Assembly: GCA_036924085.1 (NCBI GenBank)
Contig: JAVGWX010000005.1
Location: 97,702,172-97,766,171, forward strand
Source of the DNA: Ariolimax columbianus
Taxonomy: Eukaryota > Mollusca > Gastropoda > Stylommatophora > Arionidae
Length of the DNA stretch: 64,000 bases
Direction of reading: 5' to 3'
Numbering within the stretch: the stretch's first letter is position 1; every line of letters begins with the position of its first letter. Positions 33,465 to 45,169 of the stretch are shown here, piece after piece. Under the pieces are notes generated by a model. It made no database searches and had not been told where the DNA came from. It saw only the letters and a list, made by a program, of their open reading frames with translations. The position numbers were made by a program, and so were the translations under genes.

Positions 33465-33602
33465 CGATCTTACCTGGTTTTTCTGTTTAACAGAACAACA
33501 ATAAATATTTTACCTAGTTTTTCTGTTAACAGACCACAGGAAACATTTTACCTTGTTTCTCTGTTAACAGAACAAAGGAAACATCTTACCTGGTTTTTCT
33601 GA
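33465..33602 (+). repeat. About 38-43-bp array, 3-4 copies
   Basis: Units with TTACCTGGTTTTTCTGTTAA and CAGAACAAAGGAAACAT. Confidence 0.85.
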
Positions 33603-33689
33603 AAAGAAAGAAAGAAAAAAAATAGTTATAAACGGTTTCGTAATTTTATTTAGACACTTCATCACGTGATAACTTTTTCCATGACACAG

Positions 33690-34140
33690 TCAACATTAAG
33701 GCAATATTGAACACATCACAGTTCTGCGTAAATGAGACAGGATCACACAAGCACATCTTCAAACTGTTCCTAATATCTTGATATAATCTTCTTCTGAATT
33801 TCCCTCTTTCCAGGCACCGTAGCTTCGGCCATCAGTCTCTTCACACAATTGTGTGTTTTCGTATGGCCCAAATATCTGAACATTTTCAATGTGATGTTAT
33901 CCTTGAGTTAATTGTCTTTTATACTCAATTGTTGCATAACTTATATATTTGTGTATTGCTCTGTCCACGATATTTTCAGCACCTGAATATAAGCACTTCA
34001 TTTTGAAAGATGTTATCTTTTCGGTAATTGTGTTGATTAATATCCATGTCTCGCTACCATTAGCTGCCACAGAGAAAACACATGCGCTGATGAGTTGGAT
34101 CTTCGTTTTCATGTGTGAGCCACGCCACCATTTGTGCATT
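33690..34140 (-). pseudogene. LINE C-terminal remnant
   Basis: The minus strand reads MKTKIQLISACVFSVAANGS, then ETWILINTITEKITSFKMKC. This matches the RTE-like consensus KTK-RL--ACVF--ALYG-ETWt------KI-AFEMKC. Decayed, with no catalytic part. Confidence 0.6.
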
Positions 34141-35760
34141 CTCCTTAGTTTGTGTGCGGTAATTACAAGCTTTACATTAATTTATATTGAAGTCGCCATA
34201 ATTTTTTATTGTGGTGCAACTGGTCAAGTTCAAAACAATATCTAGCAAACAATGTTTGAACTAAAACAGCAGAAAACAAATATCTAGTTAACAGCGTTGG
34301 GACTAAAACAGCAGAAAACAAATATAGCGCGTCTCATCGCTACTTTGAATATGTCGTTTTGAGTTCAGTTCAGTTCATCACGTGACCTCTTGAGATCGTT
34401 AAGGGCACCCGTGCTGGCACCCGCACAATTCTGCGTCATCCGTCTTTGCCTGGCGTTGTTTTTTGTGCAACTTCGGGTCGTACGCTATTGCATTCATGGA
34501 TGTTGTCTTCCTATCGTTTTCTCGGACTTCCTCGCCTTCGCTTACCATGTACTATGCTAGTAAAAACTTTAAAAACAAAAAAAATTACAAAGAGAAAGAA
34601 AAAAAGGTCCCTATCACTTTTATTGAAGAAAAAAAACAACAAAAAAACCGTGAGATGCGATACTTAAAATAAATATACCAATTCCCACTTTTTGGCACAC
34701 CAATCACTGGAAATCGAACGTAACACAGAACCTCCGAATCTGGACGAGAGTACCTCCAATTCAGTAAAAAAAAAAAAAAAATTCAATTTATTACGGAAAT
34801 AGTATTTGCCAACCACCTATCAATCACAGGAAGGATCAAAGAGAGAACCACCAAATGACATGAAAACACTCCTGCAACACGGAAAACACTAGGTTAGGTA
34901 CATACAGATACACGCACGCATCCAAGCACTGGTTTATGCGTTCTGATATCGCCCAATAGACTACGATCTGGGGTGGAAAATGGCGCGCCTCCGCCAGTAG
35001 AAACTAGTGAGGCAAACATCTAAGCAACAACAACAGTATTCAAACATTTAGTTTGGACATGCAGCAACAAAGCAACGTTTACCCTCCAGAACTGTATATA
35101 TATATATATATATATACAAAATTATTTTTGGTTTGTTTCCAATTTGGAATGAATTTGTTTTCTTTATAATGGACAGCAAAGCTTTTTTTTTTGTCCATTA
35201 TTGAAATTAACTTTTACACACAGTATGTATTAAGTTCAAACATGGTTAAATTTCTACAAAAATCATTCATTGAAGTCATTTTCCTTTATTTATATCTTAT
35301 TTTCCTCTCCTTTCATTTCACTCCTTTCTTTCATCATCCTTTGTCTACCTATTTAGATATCCATGTTTCCGTTCCTTCTCTCTCAATCTATCTACTTCTA
35401 TCCCCCTTTCCACTTTCTATCCTGCACCCAAATATTCCTGTATGATGTCAATTGAAATTTTTTTCCAACGCATATACTTAAGAAAATGCGTAAATAAAAG
35501 TCAATTTAAAATGCTAGTGGCAGTAGTAGATGAAGTAGTTTTGGTGGTACTAGTGCTGTTACGACAGGCGTCTAGTAAACATCCAGGTTTTGCCAGGAGA
35601 AACCCAAAACTATATTTATGAAGTATTATAACTATTCTAAACTGAACAGTAAATGTCTGACACATGGTGGTGGGATGAGGAAGTATCTGTTGTTTTCCCG
35701 CTCATTTTGTTCTTCAAAATAGTGTCTGACCAGTTAGCGTCAGTGCATGAACAGCGTGTT
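34141..35760. other. Intron sequence, no gene recognised
   Basis: Contains an A-rich stretch at 34560-34660, poly-A at 34766-34780, (TA)n at 35096-35116 and a T/C-rich tract at 35280-35450. No coding motif. Confidence 0.4.
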
Positions 35761-35779
35761 GTGATGACATTTCTATGAA

Positions 35780-36260
35780 AGAAGGTTCAAAACTCGCTCA
35801 AATTTATCGTCGACTGTCATGTGTGTTATAAGAACAGACTGTATAACGTTCGTTAGTGTTTTAATGGGGTCAATGTTTTCGTGAATGTCGTGAATCCATC
35901 GGAAATAAGCCCCGTGAAGGCCTACCGAAAGTGTCTTTTCAAGTGAAGGTCGACCGAAAGTGTCAGTTCAAGTGAAGGTCGACCGAAAGTGTCAGCTCAA
36001 GTGAAGGTCGACCGAAAGTGTCAGTTCAAGTGAAGGTCGACCGAAAGTGTCAGTTCAAGTGAAGGTCGACCGAAAGTGTCAGTTCAAGTGAACGTCGACC
36101 GAAAGTGTCAGTTCAAGTGAAGGTCGACCGAAAGTGTCAGTTTAAGTGAAGCTCTACACAGTGTTGACAATTTTTTAGGAACTTTCGGCGAGTTACTGTA
36201 CGCGAAGTCGTGATGACTACTGGTATAAGCAAAAGTTCTGTGGGCATTGTAACCTCAATT
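35780..36260 (+). pseudogene. Mariner-like transposase N-terminal remnant split by an array
   Basis: On the plus strand from about 35780, KEGSKLAQIYRRLSCVL, then FRECRESIGNKPREGLPKVS fits the first helix-turn-helix and the F-eGRESi-d-pR-GRPk region of mariner-type transposases. Stops are frequent. After the 29-bp array the second helix-turn-helix resumes at about 36176 as FRRVTVREVVMTTGISKSSV (consensus R-VTVRE-A---GISKSSV). The catalytic D,D domain was not found. The two halves are colinear with the array in between. Confidence 0.6.
35908..36152 (+). repeat. 29-bp array encoding the transposase GRPKVS segment
   Basis: Eight to nine units of AAGTGAAGGTCGACCGAAAG plus TGTCAGTTC, 29-bp period. 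One frame of the unit reads S-E-G-R-P-K-V-S, the segment found in single copy at this place in mariner transposases. The first, more diverged unit (GTGAAGGCCTACCGAAAGTG) is continuous with the upstream transposase reading. Confidence 0.85.
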
Positions 36261-36577
36261 TTCATAACATTTCTTGACGATGAGCGCCGAAACAACTGAA
36301 TTTTGACCCAAAATGCTGTAATTTTTATCTTCCTGTCCCTCTGAAAGGACAAATATTTCGCACCTTTGGCAAAGTACGTCAGGAAGCTCTCTGATGGCTC
36401 AGGGGCCAGCAAACAGTATTCTACGCTGCAAGAATACAGAAGGTCGTAGCCAGATGAGGTAAATGTGTTACAGTTGCTGGGTGGTGACTACGTCGACAAA
36501 TCGTACAGTAAGTTTAATTCATCTCTCATAGTTGTCTAGAAGTTACATCAGTCCGGATACTAACTGAACGACCCTCG

Positions 36578-36725
36578 CAGGAGTAGTAGTAGTAGTAGTA
36601 GTAGTAGTTGCAGTTGTAGTAGTAGTAGCTGTAGCAGTAGTAGTAGTAATAATAGTTGTTGCTGTATATGTAGCAGTGGTAGTTATTGAAGTAGTAGTAG
36701 TAGTTGTTGTTGTTGTTGTATTCAA
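36578..36725 (+). repeat. (GTA)n/(GTT)n microsatellite
   Basis: Interrupted trinucleotide repeat. Confidence 0.95.
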
Positions 36726-37344
36726 TCGCTAACGAAAAGGGCATCACATTTATGTGATTGACGATGATATGTACTTGTCTGCATCTGGCTGTGCAGTTAT
36801 TTCCTGGAACCTCAGACCCTGCATGATGAATAACAGTAAGAAGAAAATCGACTAAGAGGTAAAGTATAATATTTTTTTTTAAAAGAAGAAAAAAAAATAT
36901 GACGAAGAAAATGAAAACAAAAACTATAGAGCACGTTAAGAAAAAGAAGAAGAAAAAATGATTAAAATAAGAATAAAAATATAAAAATTGAAAAGGAAGA
37001 AGATCAAGAATAATTCAGAAAATAAGAAATATATGAGACATTATAGGAAGAGGGCTAAAAGTATTAAATCTATTAAAGGTGAAACTTACACGAATATAGC
37101 AAGAAGGGAAAAGCAGGCAGAAGGTTGCGATAGTAAAATGAAGAGAAAACTACGGACATTCTATTACGGAGATAACGGACATTGTGAAAATGGATAATAA
37201 TGAATGGAGACTAGAACAATAACTACACAAGTGATTACAAGAAAACTAGATCAAGGGTACAGAGACAAGAAGTGGGCATCGTATTCCTCTCGTTCGTCAG
37301 GAAGAGACGATGAAGAGAGCAAAGAAAAGACACAAGATGCTTAC
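36726..37344. other. A-rich intron sequence
   Basis: AAG/AAAT-rich, 36860-37200. No gene motif. It ends at the donor of exon 5 on the minus strand. Confidence 0.4.
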
Positions 37345-37461
37345 CGAATATTCGAGCCACAATCCAGCCCCAGGAGGGATCATTGATGCACTGGAGCTTC
37401 TGGCCATTTTCTTCCCACAAGTAGTTGTTACCAAAACAGACTCCTTGAGCATTTCTGCATA
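37345..37461 (-). CDS. Exon 5 of secreted vWA protein (first half of Cys module)
   Basis: A 117-bp exon, phase 1 in and out, acceptor CTTCCATCCAAAG and donor G|GTAAGC. It encodes about residues 220-258: CRNAQGVCFGNNYLWEENGQ, then KLQC and a Trp-containing tail. Cysteine spacing C-x6-C-x15-C equals the first half of the module in exon 3 (C-x7-C-x15-C). The second half of the module is missing and the chain runs straight into the vWA domain. The acceptor has a modest pyrimidine tract. Confidence 0.75.
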
Positions 37462-37513
37462 CTTTGGATGGAAGCATAGACTTGGTTTATCGTGTGTGTG
37501 TTTCTATGTATAA

Positions 37514-38130
<617 letters not shown>

Positions 38131-38136
38131 ACTTAC

Positions 38137-38367
38137 ATGTCTCTACGATAACCGCTTTCCCATTCTGACATTGAGATTTCTCACACCCGTTCCCGGATGT
38201 GTAGATCTGAAGGTGAATGTACTTTTGTGTGCCAACTATGCAGGGACTGAATACTGGTAGTGCTACCACACTCTTCCGTACTTTGACACCATTCTCAACT
38301 ACCTCCACACACTTGTAGAGAGTTTCTTTACTTGCCTTCTGTGCGTCTTCGAATAAAAGAGGCATTT
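38137..38367 (-). CDS. Exon 4 of secreted vWA protein (Cys module lacking first two Cys)
   Basis: A 231-bp exon, phase 1 in and out, donor T|GTAAGT. The acceptor chosen is TTTGTAATCGAG at 38368-38369. An in-phase alternative is GTAAAG further in, near 38319. It encodes about residues 143-219, with LYKCVEVVENG, FSPCIVGTQKYIHLQ and NGCEKSQCQNGKAVIVE. From the third Cys on, the spacing (C-x22-C-x18-C-x4-C) matches exon 3, but the first two cysteines are absent. The length (77 codons against 85 in exon 3) supports one exon per module. Confidence 0.75.
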
Positions 38368-38394
38368 CTCGATTACAAACATAAGAAAAAAACA

Positions 38395-38620
38395 ATTTCT
38401 TTTCCTTCTTCCTCTTCGTCTTCATCTTCTTCCTATTCTCCTTCTTCGATTTATTTTTTTTCTTATTTTCTTCTTCTTCTTTTTTCCCTTTATTTTTTTC
38501 TTCTTTTTTCTTCTTCTTCTTCTTTTCCTTTTGTTTTCTTCTTCTTTTTCGTTGTCTTCTTCTTTTTTTTCATTGTCTTCTTCTTCTTCTTCTTCTTCTT
38601 TATCTTCTACTTCATAGACT
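38395..38620 (-). repeat. (GAA)n-rich tract
   Basis: CTT/TTC-rich on the plus strand. Its position next to an old Jockey-type copy at 38640-38990 suggests it grew from that element's (GAA)n tail. Confidence 0.85.
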
Positions 38621-38639
38621 TTCGGATGTCACATTGGAT

Positions 38640-38990
38640 ATATCTAGAACAAATAAACTGTAAGGCTAATGTTATCAGCGTCTCCATAGAACAAGTCCCT
38701 CTTGTTCGCAAACTCTGTCATCATCTTGAACATTTCTGAAGAAAGCAGTGGTCAGTCTGATTGGCATCTCCATAAAGTCTGTCCATGATTGATACTGGTG
38801 ATGGTCATATGTGCCTTCTCTGTTCGTCCTATGTTAGACATTTTTGTAGCAGATGCCCAACTGCTAATTTATCAGTGCCCCATATACTTCTATCGGTAAT
38901 GTGTATCCTTAGCTTCTGGAACATATGGTATCTCAGTCTCTTGTGGTCTTTGCGGAGTCTGAAGCTCCACTTGTTCCCCTATGTGTAGCT
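38640..38990 (-). pseudogene. Old Jockey-type LINE 3' fragment (copy 3)
   Basis: The plus strand is a diverged version of the complement of the Jockey C-terminus seen at 43473-43858. Shared stretches are TGGTGATGGTCATATGTGCC (with CTTCTCTGTTCGTCCTATGT next), AGCAGATGCCCA and ATGGTATCTCAGTCTCTTGTGG. No frame survives. Confidence 0.65.
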
Positions 38991-39279
38991 GGTATACATC
39001 AATTTTATGGTTAATGCCGGCATGTTCTGCTTCTTACCAGTTTCTGCTTGTGCACTTGGTGAACCTGTTGGTCTCCCTGTACGTTATATTTATATCAGGC
39101 TGATTAGAACATTTTGTAAAACAAATAACTAAACATTATACACGATAAACAGCCTTTTTGACAAAGATAGTGCGAGCGGGAGTATCTTGTATTGCTATGT
39201 AGAACCGATATTGTTTTATTGATGTCAGGCATGAACAAGCAAACATAGACATACCTTCATCGCCAGAAATGTTAGTTAG

Positions 39280-39700
39280 TTAGTCGTTGGATCGTCTTCA
39301 TTGCACGCGGAGCAAGTCCATAAACAGTCCGATCTCATCCTCTATATCTCCGCCAGCACATGCTGACTGACTGCACCAGTTCGGTGCTTGTGGATTCTCG
39401 ACTGGTGTTCATTCCTCACCGCCCCTCGAGTCACCCCTAATTTGACCAGTCGCGTCAAGGACGCAGTCAGGAACGACTTACGAATCTTCTATTTGGTCGA
39501 TTTCCCGAACAGCGTTTATGATGTCGGTTAGGTCCATTGATCTGCTGCCCGCCACAGCTTCTGTGCTCGCCAAACTGTCAGCTCTCTTGTTGTCCTCGAC
39601 ACCTGCATGTCCCAGAACCAATGTGAAAGTGATTCTCTGTAGTACTAATCGACAAATGGACTTCAACCATTGTCGCCTCGCATATTCTGATTACACCATC
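39280..39700 (-). pseudogene. LINE RNase H and C-terminal remnant
   Basis: The minus strand reads ITFTLVLGHAGVEDNKRADS, then LASTEAVAGSRSMDLTDIIN. This is the last RNase H motif (W--GH-G--GN--AD-LA) followed by a D-adIi-aiRe segment. Further downstream the frame is broken but TRLVKLGVTRG and CSACNEDDP can be read, which fits the RG-yR and Cys-x2-Cys tail of this LINE group. A different family from the Jockey copies. Confidence 0.65.
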
Positions 39701-39794
39701 CTGAGCTTCCTCATTGGATCTCTGAGAATACACACACGTGTGGCACTCTCCATGGTCAGACTACTTGAGGCACAACAAATATGGTTCCATATGA

Positions 39795-39950
39795 GAATGT
39801 CATGCGTGATCAGAGCAGCTGAAATGTTAAGAGAATGTCATGCGTGATCAGAGCAGCTGAAATGTTAAGAGAATGTCATGTGTGACCTGAGCAGCTGAAA
39901 TATTAAGAGAATGTCATGTGTGCCTTGATCAGCTGAAATATCTAATAGAG
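39795..39950 (+). repeat. 35-bp array, about 4 copies
   Basis: Units GAATGTCATGCGTGATCAGA plus GCAGCTGAAATGTTAA. Confidence 0.92.
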
Positions 39951-40594
39951 ATTACGATAAAATATGAAAAGTCACATCCAAGGAAAGTAACATGAGACTG
40001 ACACCGCTCATTGAACACGCGTTCAGGAAGAGGACTAGGACAATTTTGTGAGAACTAGAATGACTGTGGACAGAAAGTTGAAATGAGATAACATAAATAT
40101 GGTATAGCGTGACAAAGTGGATTGGGGAAATGAGGGAATCTGAAGTGATGCTTAAGGAACTGATGGTTATCGCAGGAAATGATCGTCAACACCACTCGGC
40201 ACGACACTTGATGATAAGTGACAGAAGTTGAGAAGACACTTTCTGTCTTGTATGGTGAGCAAAGGCCAATAACCTACTTTAGATCATGCAGAAATGGCGA
40301 CAGAGTAGAGTTGTGTATGGGACAAGTAAAATCATTAACCAAAGTAAATATCATAGTAGCAAACTCAACAGGAAAGTACACATTCAGGGCTCTCGAATAG
40401 ATGTCAGCTGTAGCAGTGGCCTTATGTTTATATTGTTTGTTCAAAGAACAAAATAGTAGTTTCTCGTTTCAGTCATGACTGACTGTTGGATGAGATGCCT
40501 TTTAGTGGAAAACAAAACATAAAAACTTAACTTTTCTTGTAATTATTTCTCCTTGTGGTGTTGTCTTTTCACTTCTCTGTGTTGCAAGAGTTTC

Positions 40595-41180
40595 TCTTCA
40601 CCAAGAGTGAAGTGGCCTTTCATGTACTTCTTCACTTGGATCGGTCTTCACCTTCGTCTTTCCAGGATGTACCTTCATATCACACATACACACATCTTTG
40701 AACCCCAGTTGTGGTCGGACAACTGCTTTTTTGTCATCCGCCAACTGTCCATAGAGGATGTCTTTGGGAATACGGCCAGCTTGCATGCGATGAACATGAT
40801 CAAGCCATCGTAGTCTTCGCTGCCCAAAGAGAGTGTTCATGCTTGGGAGACGGCTGCGAGAGTGCGCTTTTGCATGTGTCACTCTGACCTTACATGTAAT
40901 TTAAAAGATGGATACGAGGCGCCGTAGATGGAAAGTGTAATGCCTGTGCTCAGTTTTACCATAGGTCGTACAAGTCTCTCTGCCATATAGACGTGTTCTA
41001 ACAACACAAGCATTGTACACCAGGGCCTTAGTTTTAATTGTCAGTTGATAGTTTTTCCAAACGACGTTGTAAGGCGAGTAAATGTTTTGCCAATACGGCT
41101 GTGTATTTCTGAGTCTAAGAAGATCTTGTCGTTGATGAGAAATCTCATTATGAAAAGAACACAATGAAAACATCACTAAA
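40595..41180 (-). pseudogene. LINE C-terminal remnant
   Basis: The minus strand from 41176 reads LTIKTKALVYNACVVRTRLY then GRETCTTYGK (consensus LT--TK--VY-ACV-stLLYGSETWTtY). From 40850 it reads LFGQRRLRWLDHVHRMQAGR then IPKDILYGQLADDKK (consensus RRLRWLGHV-RM-dgRiPKd-LYGEL--GkR). These are two colinear C-terminal blocks of one endonuclease-RT LINE, broken between them. Confidence 0.75.
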
Positions 41181-41269
41181 TTTCCCGAAGATATTCTCTA
41201 TGGGCAATAACATTGATTGTCAACTGATCAGTGCAGTTCGGTACCCTTCTCTACGTCTAGAGGACATTC

Positions 41270-41385
41270 GGTTAAGAGGACATTCAATTCTATTAAGATG
41301 TCAGTCATTTCTGTCAAGATGCCACTCAATTATGTAAATGTGACAGTCAATTCTGTTAAGATATCAGTAACATGTGTCTAGATGT
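41270..41385 (+). repeat. About 20-23-bp imperfect array
   Basis: Units like TTCTGTTAAGATGTCAGTCA, about 5 copies, decayed. Confidence 0.7.
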
Positions 41386-41414
41386 ACGCCAAGGAGCCCC
41401 TTCAAAGTTTGTTC

Positions 41415-42912
41415 TCCATAACGATCGCCACCATCAACCACTATCAGACTAAACAACCAAATAACAATCTTCACCATCAACCACTATCAGACTAAACAAC
41501 TCATTAACAATCACCACATGAACCACTATCATTCTAAACAGCTCAATAACAATCTTCACCATCAACCACTATCAGAATAAACAACTCATTAACAATCACC
41601 ACCATCAACCACTATCAGACTAAACAACCCAATAACGATCGTCACCATCAACCACTATCAGACTAAACAACCCAATAACGATCGCCACCATCAACCACTA
41701 TCAGACTAAACAAAACAATAACGATCGCCACCATCAACCACTATCAGACTAAACAACCCAATAACGATCGCCACCATCAACCACTATCAGACTAAACAAC
41801 CCAATAACGATCGCCACCATCAACCACTATCAGACTAAACAACCCAATAACGATCGTCACCATCAACCACTATCAGACTAAACAACCCAATAACGATCGC
41901 CACCATCAACCACTATCAGACTAAACAACCCAATAACGATCGCCACCATCAACCACTATCAGACTAAACAACCCAATAACGATCGTCACCATCAACCACT
42001 ATCAGACTAAACAACCCAATAACGATCGCCACCATCAACCACTATCAGACTAAACAACCCAATAACGATCGCCACCATCAACCACTATCAGACTAAACAA
42101 CCCAATAACGATCGCCACCATCAACCACTATCAGACTAAACAACCCAATAACGATCGCCACCATCAACCACTATCAGACTAAACAAAACAATAACGATCG
42201 CCACCATCAACCACTATCAGACTAAACAACCCAATAACGATCGCCACCATCAACGACTATCAGACTAAACAACCCAATAACGATCGCCACCATCAACCAC
42301 TATCAGACTAAACAACCCAATAACGATCGCTAACATCAACCACTATCAGACTAAACAACCCAATAACGATCGTCACCATCAACCACTATCAGACTAAACA
42401 ACCCAATAACGATCGCCACCATCAACCACTATCAGACTAAACAACCCAATAACGATCGCCACCATCAACCACTATCAGACTAAACAACCCAATAACGATC
42501 GCCACCATCAACCACTATCAGACTAAACAACCCAATGACGATCGCCACCATCAACCACTATCAGACTAAACAACCCAATAACGATCGCCACTATCAGACT
42601 AAACAACCCAATAACGATCGTCACCATCAACCACTATCAGAATAAACAACCCAATAACGATCGCCACCATCAACCACTATCAGACTAAACAACACAATAA
42701 CGATCGTCACCATCAACCACTATCAGACTAAACAACCCAATAACGATCGTCACCATCAATCACTATCAGACTAAACAACCATATAATGATCGTCACCATC
42801 AACCACTATCAGACTAAACAACTCAATAACAATCTTCACCATCAACCACTATCAGACTAAACAACTCAATAACAATCTTCACCATCAACCACTATCAGAA
42901 TAAACAACTCAA
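41415..42912 (-). repeat. 43-44-bp array, about 34 copies, touching a splice donor
   Basis: Units AATAACGATCGCCACCATCA plus ACCACTATCAGACTAAACAACCC on the plus strand, very homogeneous in the middle and more diverged at both ends. The right-most unit runs into the donor of exon 3: intron bases from about +6 (TTATTGAGTTGTTTATTCTG on the minus strand) already belong to the array. Confidence 0.97.
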
Positions 42913-42920
42913 TAACATAC

Positions 42921-43175
42921 CTGCAGGTTTCAAGGTAACAACATTTCCGCTCTGACACTGTCCGACCTGGCACCCGTTGGGCAGGACAAACTGCTCCAGG
43001 TGTTGATAGGTATTTCCATTAGTGGTACAGCTTGCCCCTGAAGGTAGTGGACCTAGTTCGTTTTTATACACTGTTTGACCCCCTGACGAAGACTTTGTGC
43101 ACACGTATAGCTGATTACTGGAGATAAACTGCACGTTCACACCGTGGCAGTTACCGTCCACGTCCTTGCCGCAAG
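42921..43175 (-). CDS. Exon 3 of secreted vWA protein (complete Cys module)
   Basis: A 255-bp exon, phase 1 in and out, acceptor TTGCTTTTCCAG and donor G|GTATGT. It encodes about residues 58-142, with CGKDVDGNCHG, SSNQLYVCTK, PSGASCTTNGNTYQHLEQF and NGCQVGQCQSGNVV. The six cysteines are spaced C-x7-C-x15-C-x23-C-x18-C-x4-C, the full form of the module seen in part in exons 2, 4 and 5. It resembles VWC-type extracellular modules in size and Cys-rich style, but I cannot assign a named family. Symmetric phase-1 exons are typical of shuffled extracellular domains. Confidence 0.85.
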
Positions 43176-43209
43176 CTGGAAAAGCAACATGATAGTAGTT
43201 CATATTATA

Positions 43210-43223
43210 ATGGATTATATATA

Positions 43224-43286
<63 letters not shown>

Positions 43287-43288
43287 TT
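43210..43288 (+). repeat. (TA)n microsatellite
   Basis: TA repeats with two interruptions, in the intron upstream of exon 3. Confidence 0.97.
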
Positions 43289-43379
43289 ATTAGTACCAGA
43301 GCCGATCGATTTGGTGGAGCTCTGTCGCAAACGGTAAAGTGGTTTGCTCTATTCTATTTCACTCTACACTCGCTGTAAA

Positions 43380-43970
43380 CAAATTCAAGTAACACTAAAT
43401 ATAAACACAATACAAGATATTCTTGATTCAAGTAACACTAAATTTAAACACAATACAAGATATTCTTGATTCTTATTCTTCTTCTTCTTCTTCTTCTTCT
43501 GCGTACACAGTCAGACAGTAACCATTATTTTTTCGAGAAAAGCGGCGGTCATCCTGAGGCTCTCGCCACTGCCATAGAGCTTGCCTTGCAGTTCCACTGG
43601 TAATGGCCACATCTGCTCTCTCTGATCCTCCTATGTCGGGCAGTTCTGCAGCAGATGTTCAGTGGTCATTTTACCAGTACCGCACGGGCATTCGTCGGTA
43701 CACCCTATCTTCAATTTGTTGAATAGGTGGTACCTCAGTCTGTTGTGGCCAGTGCGAAGTCTGAAGACAACTACCTGCTCTCTTCGGTTCAACTGGTAAT
43801 AGGCATCGTTTTTGGTGTAACCAGTATGTTCGGTTTCCCATTTGGTCATGTATCTGGCTATTCTTGATTCAAGTAACACTAAATTTAAACACAATACAAG
43901 ATATTCTTGATTCAAGTAACACTAAATTTAAACACAATACAACAGATTCTTGATTCAAGTAACACTACCA
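43380..43970 (+). repeat. About 41-bp array interrupted by a Jockey insertion
   Basis: Units ATTCTTGATTCAAGTAACAC plus TAAATTTAAACACAATACAAG occur at 43380-43472 and again at 43859-43970. The two halves are separated by the LINE fragment below. Confidence 0.92.
43473..43858 (-). mobile_element. Jockey-type LINE copy 4, 5'-truncated
   Basis: Flanked by the 12-bp duplication TATTCTTGATTC at 43461-43472 and 43859-43870. The minus strand carries only the end of the ORF (KWETEHTGYTKNDAYYQLNR, VVVFRLRTGHNRLRYHLFNK, CPCGTGKMTTEHLLQNCPTY) with one frame break near 43635, then the 3' end TACGCAGAAGAAG...(GAA)n. High similarity to the 1.9-kb and 60.7-kb copies shows recent activity. Confidence 0.88.
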
Positions 43971-45034
43971 ACTATCAATTTAACAAATTAAATTCTTCCT
44001 CTCACGCGCTTATCTAAAGCATTCCTACCGCAGAATTTAATATTATCGATACTGTTATTGCCCAGTTCTCTCTCATCTCGTAATATGGCCTGCTGTGATT
44101 GAACTTTGTTTAGGATTGCCACTGATGGTAAAGTTCGTAGGTTCTAGACCTCGGTATGACGTCCGTGGGCTTGTTCCTCTTTGTTAGCGGTAGATCAAAG
44201 TAGTCTCAACGTGACTGCGTCAAACATGATCCATTGGATCATTAAAAAACTGCCTCTAGCTGCGACTGACGACTTACATTCACCTGATCAATGTGATGTC
44301 GACGTCATCAGTGGGACTGCGTCAATATGATGATTGGGATGACTGGAAGACTGCCCCTATAAGCTACTGACGACTTGTAATTACCATCAATACATAAGAT
44401 GAGGGTAGTTACCTTGTCTGCTACGTCTCTATCTCAACTGCATATCTCCGTCGCCTGCTTTCCACTGAGCGGCTCTTTTCAAAGTAATCTAATGTTCTCT
44501 CTCTGTCTCTGAAGTGAAGCGTTCTCTCTCTGAAGTGAATTTTTTCTCTCTGTGGTTCTCAACTCAAATCTGCCTCAACTGCATATCTCCGCGCCTGTCC
44601 TCCATTGAACGTCTCTCGCCAAAGTCTAAAACGTAATGTACCAGAGAAGAGGAGAGACTAAGAAACAAATATTCATGCAGCTTTCTTACGTTGCTTCGTC
44701 CTCTTGTCCACGTGTGCAAAGCCAAGTGTTGGGATGCGTTCTACAAATAACAAGTTTAAAATTGATGCTCCTATATCTGAATCTGATCCGAACAATAGTG
44801 CAACCACTGCGCCCCCTTACAGATACAAATACATGTAACAAAGCTCTGTGTGCCGTCAAGCAGCAGTGGTTAATGAGTAGTAATTCATGTCAAATGATGA
44901 TGTTGCTAGCACAACCCTCTTTAAAAGTCTTTTAAGAAATTATCAGAAAGTTACGGTGGTTCTATTCTCTTCATTCTGTTGATCATTTCGATAAATAGAA
45001 AGTTTCCTATGTACATGAATGTCAAATAGTTTGT
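43971..45034. other. Intron sequence with small local duplications
   Basis: CTCAACTGCATATCTCCG occurs near 44437 and 44577 with similar following sequence. GACTGCGTCAA with a downstream CTGACGACTT occurs near 44213 and 44318. No gene motif. Confidence 0.45.
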
Positions 45035-45162
45035 TTTTTTTGGACCACAATTTATCTGTCAAATCTTTTTTGGATCACAATTTCCCCGTTAAATCATTTG
45101 TTAGACCACAATTTCTCTGTTAAATATTTTGTTGGACCACAATTTCTCTGTCAAATATTAAG
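45035..45162 (+). repeat. About 38-bp array, 3-4 copies
   Basis: Units GGACCACAATTTCTCTGTTA plus AATCATTTGTT, ending next to the exon 2 donor. Confidence 0.85.
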
Positions 45163-45169
45163 ACATTAC

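Noticed and set aside
35908..36152. 6-bp palindromes in array units (GTCGAC, CGATCG, TGATCA, GCTAGC) as a shared functional feature
   Set aside because: About 0.6 such palindromes are expected by chance per 40-bp unit, so their presence in many arrays is not notable.
38318..38367. A start codon inside exon 4 (MPLLFEDAQ) as the beginning of a separate gene
   Set aside because: The exon is in phase with exons 3 and 5 and continues the Cys-module series, so the Met is internal.
41415..42912. CRISPR-like regular repeats here and in other arrays (for example 22990-23205, 27095-27928)
   Set aside because: Units follow each other directly without unique spacers, and the sequence is from an animal genome with introns and SINEs. 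These are minisatellites.
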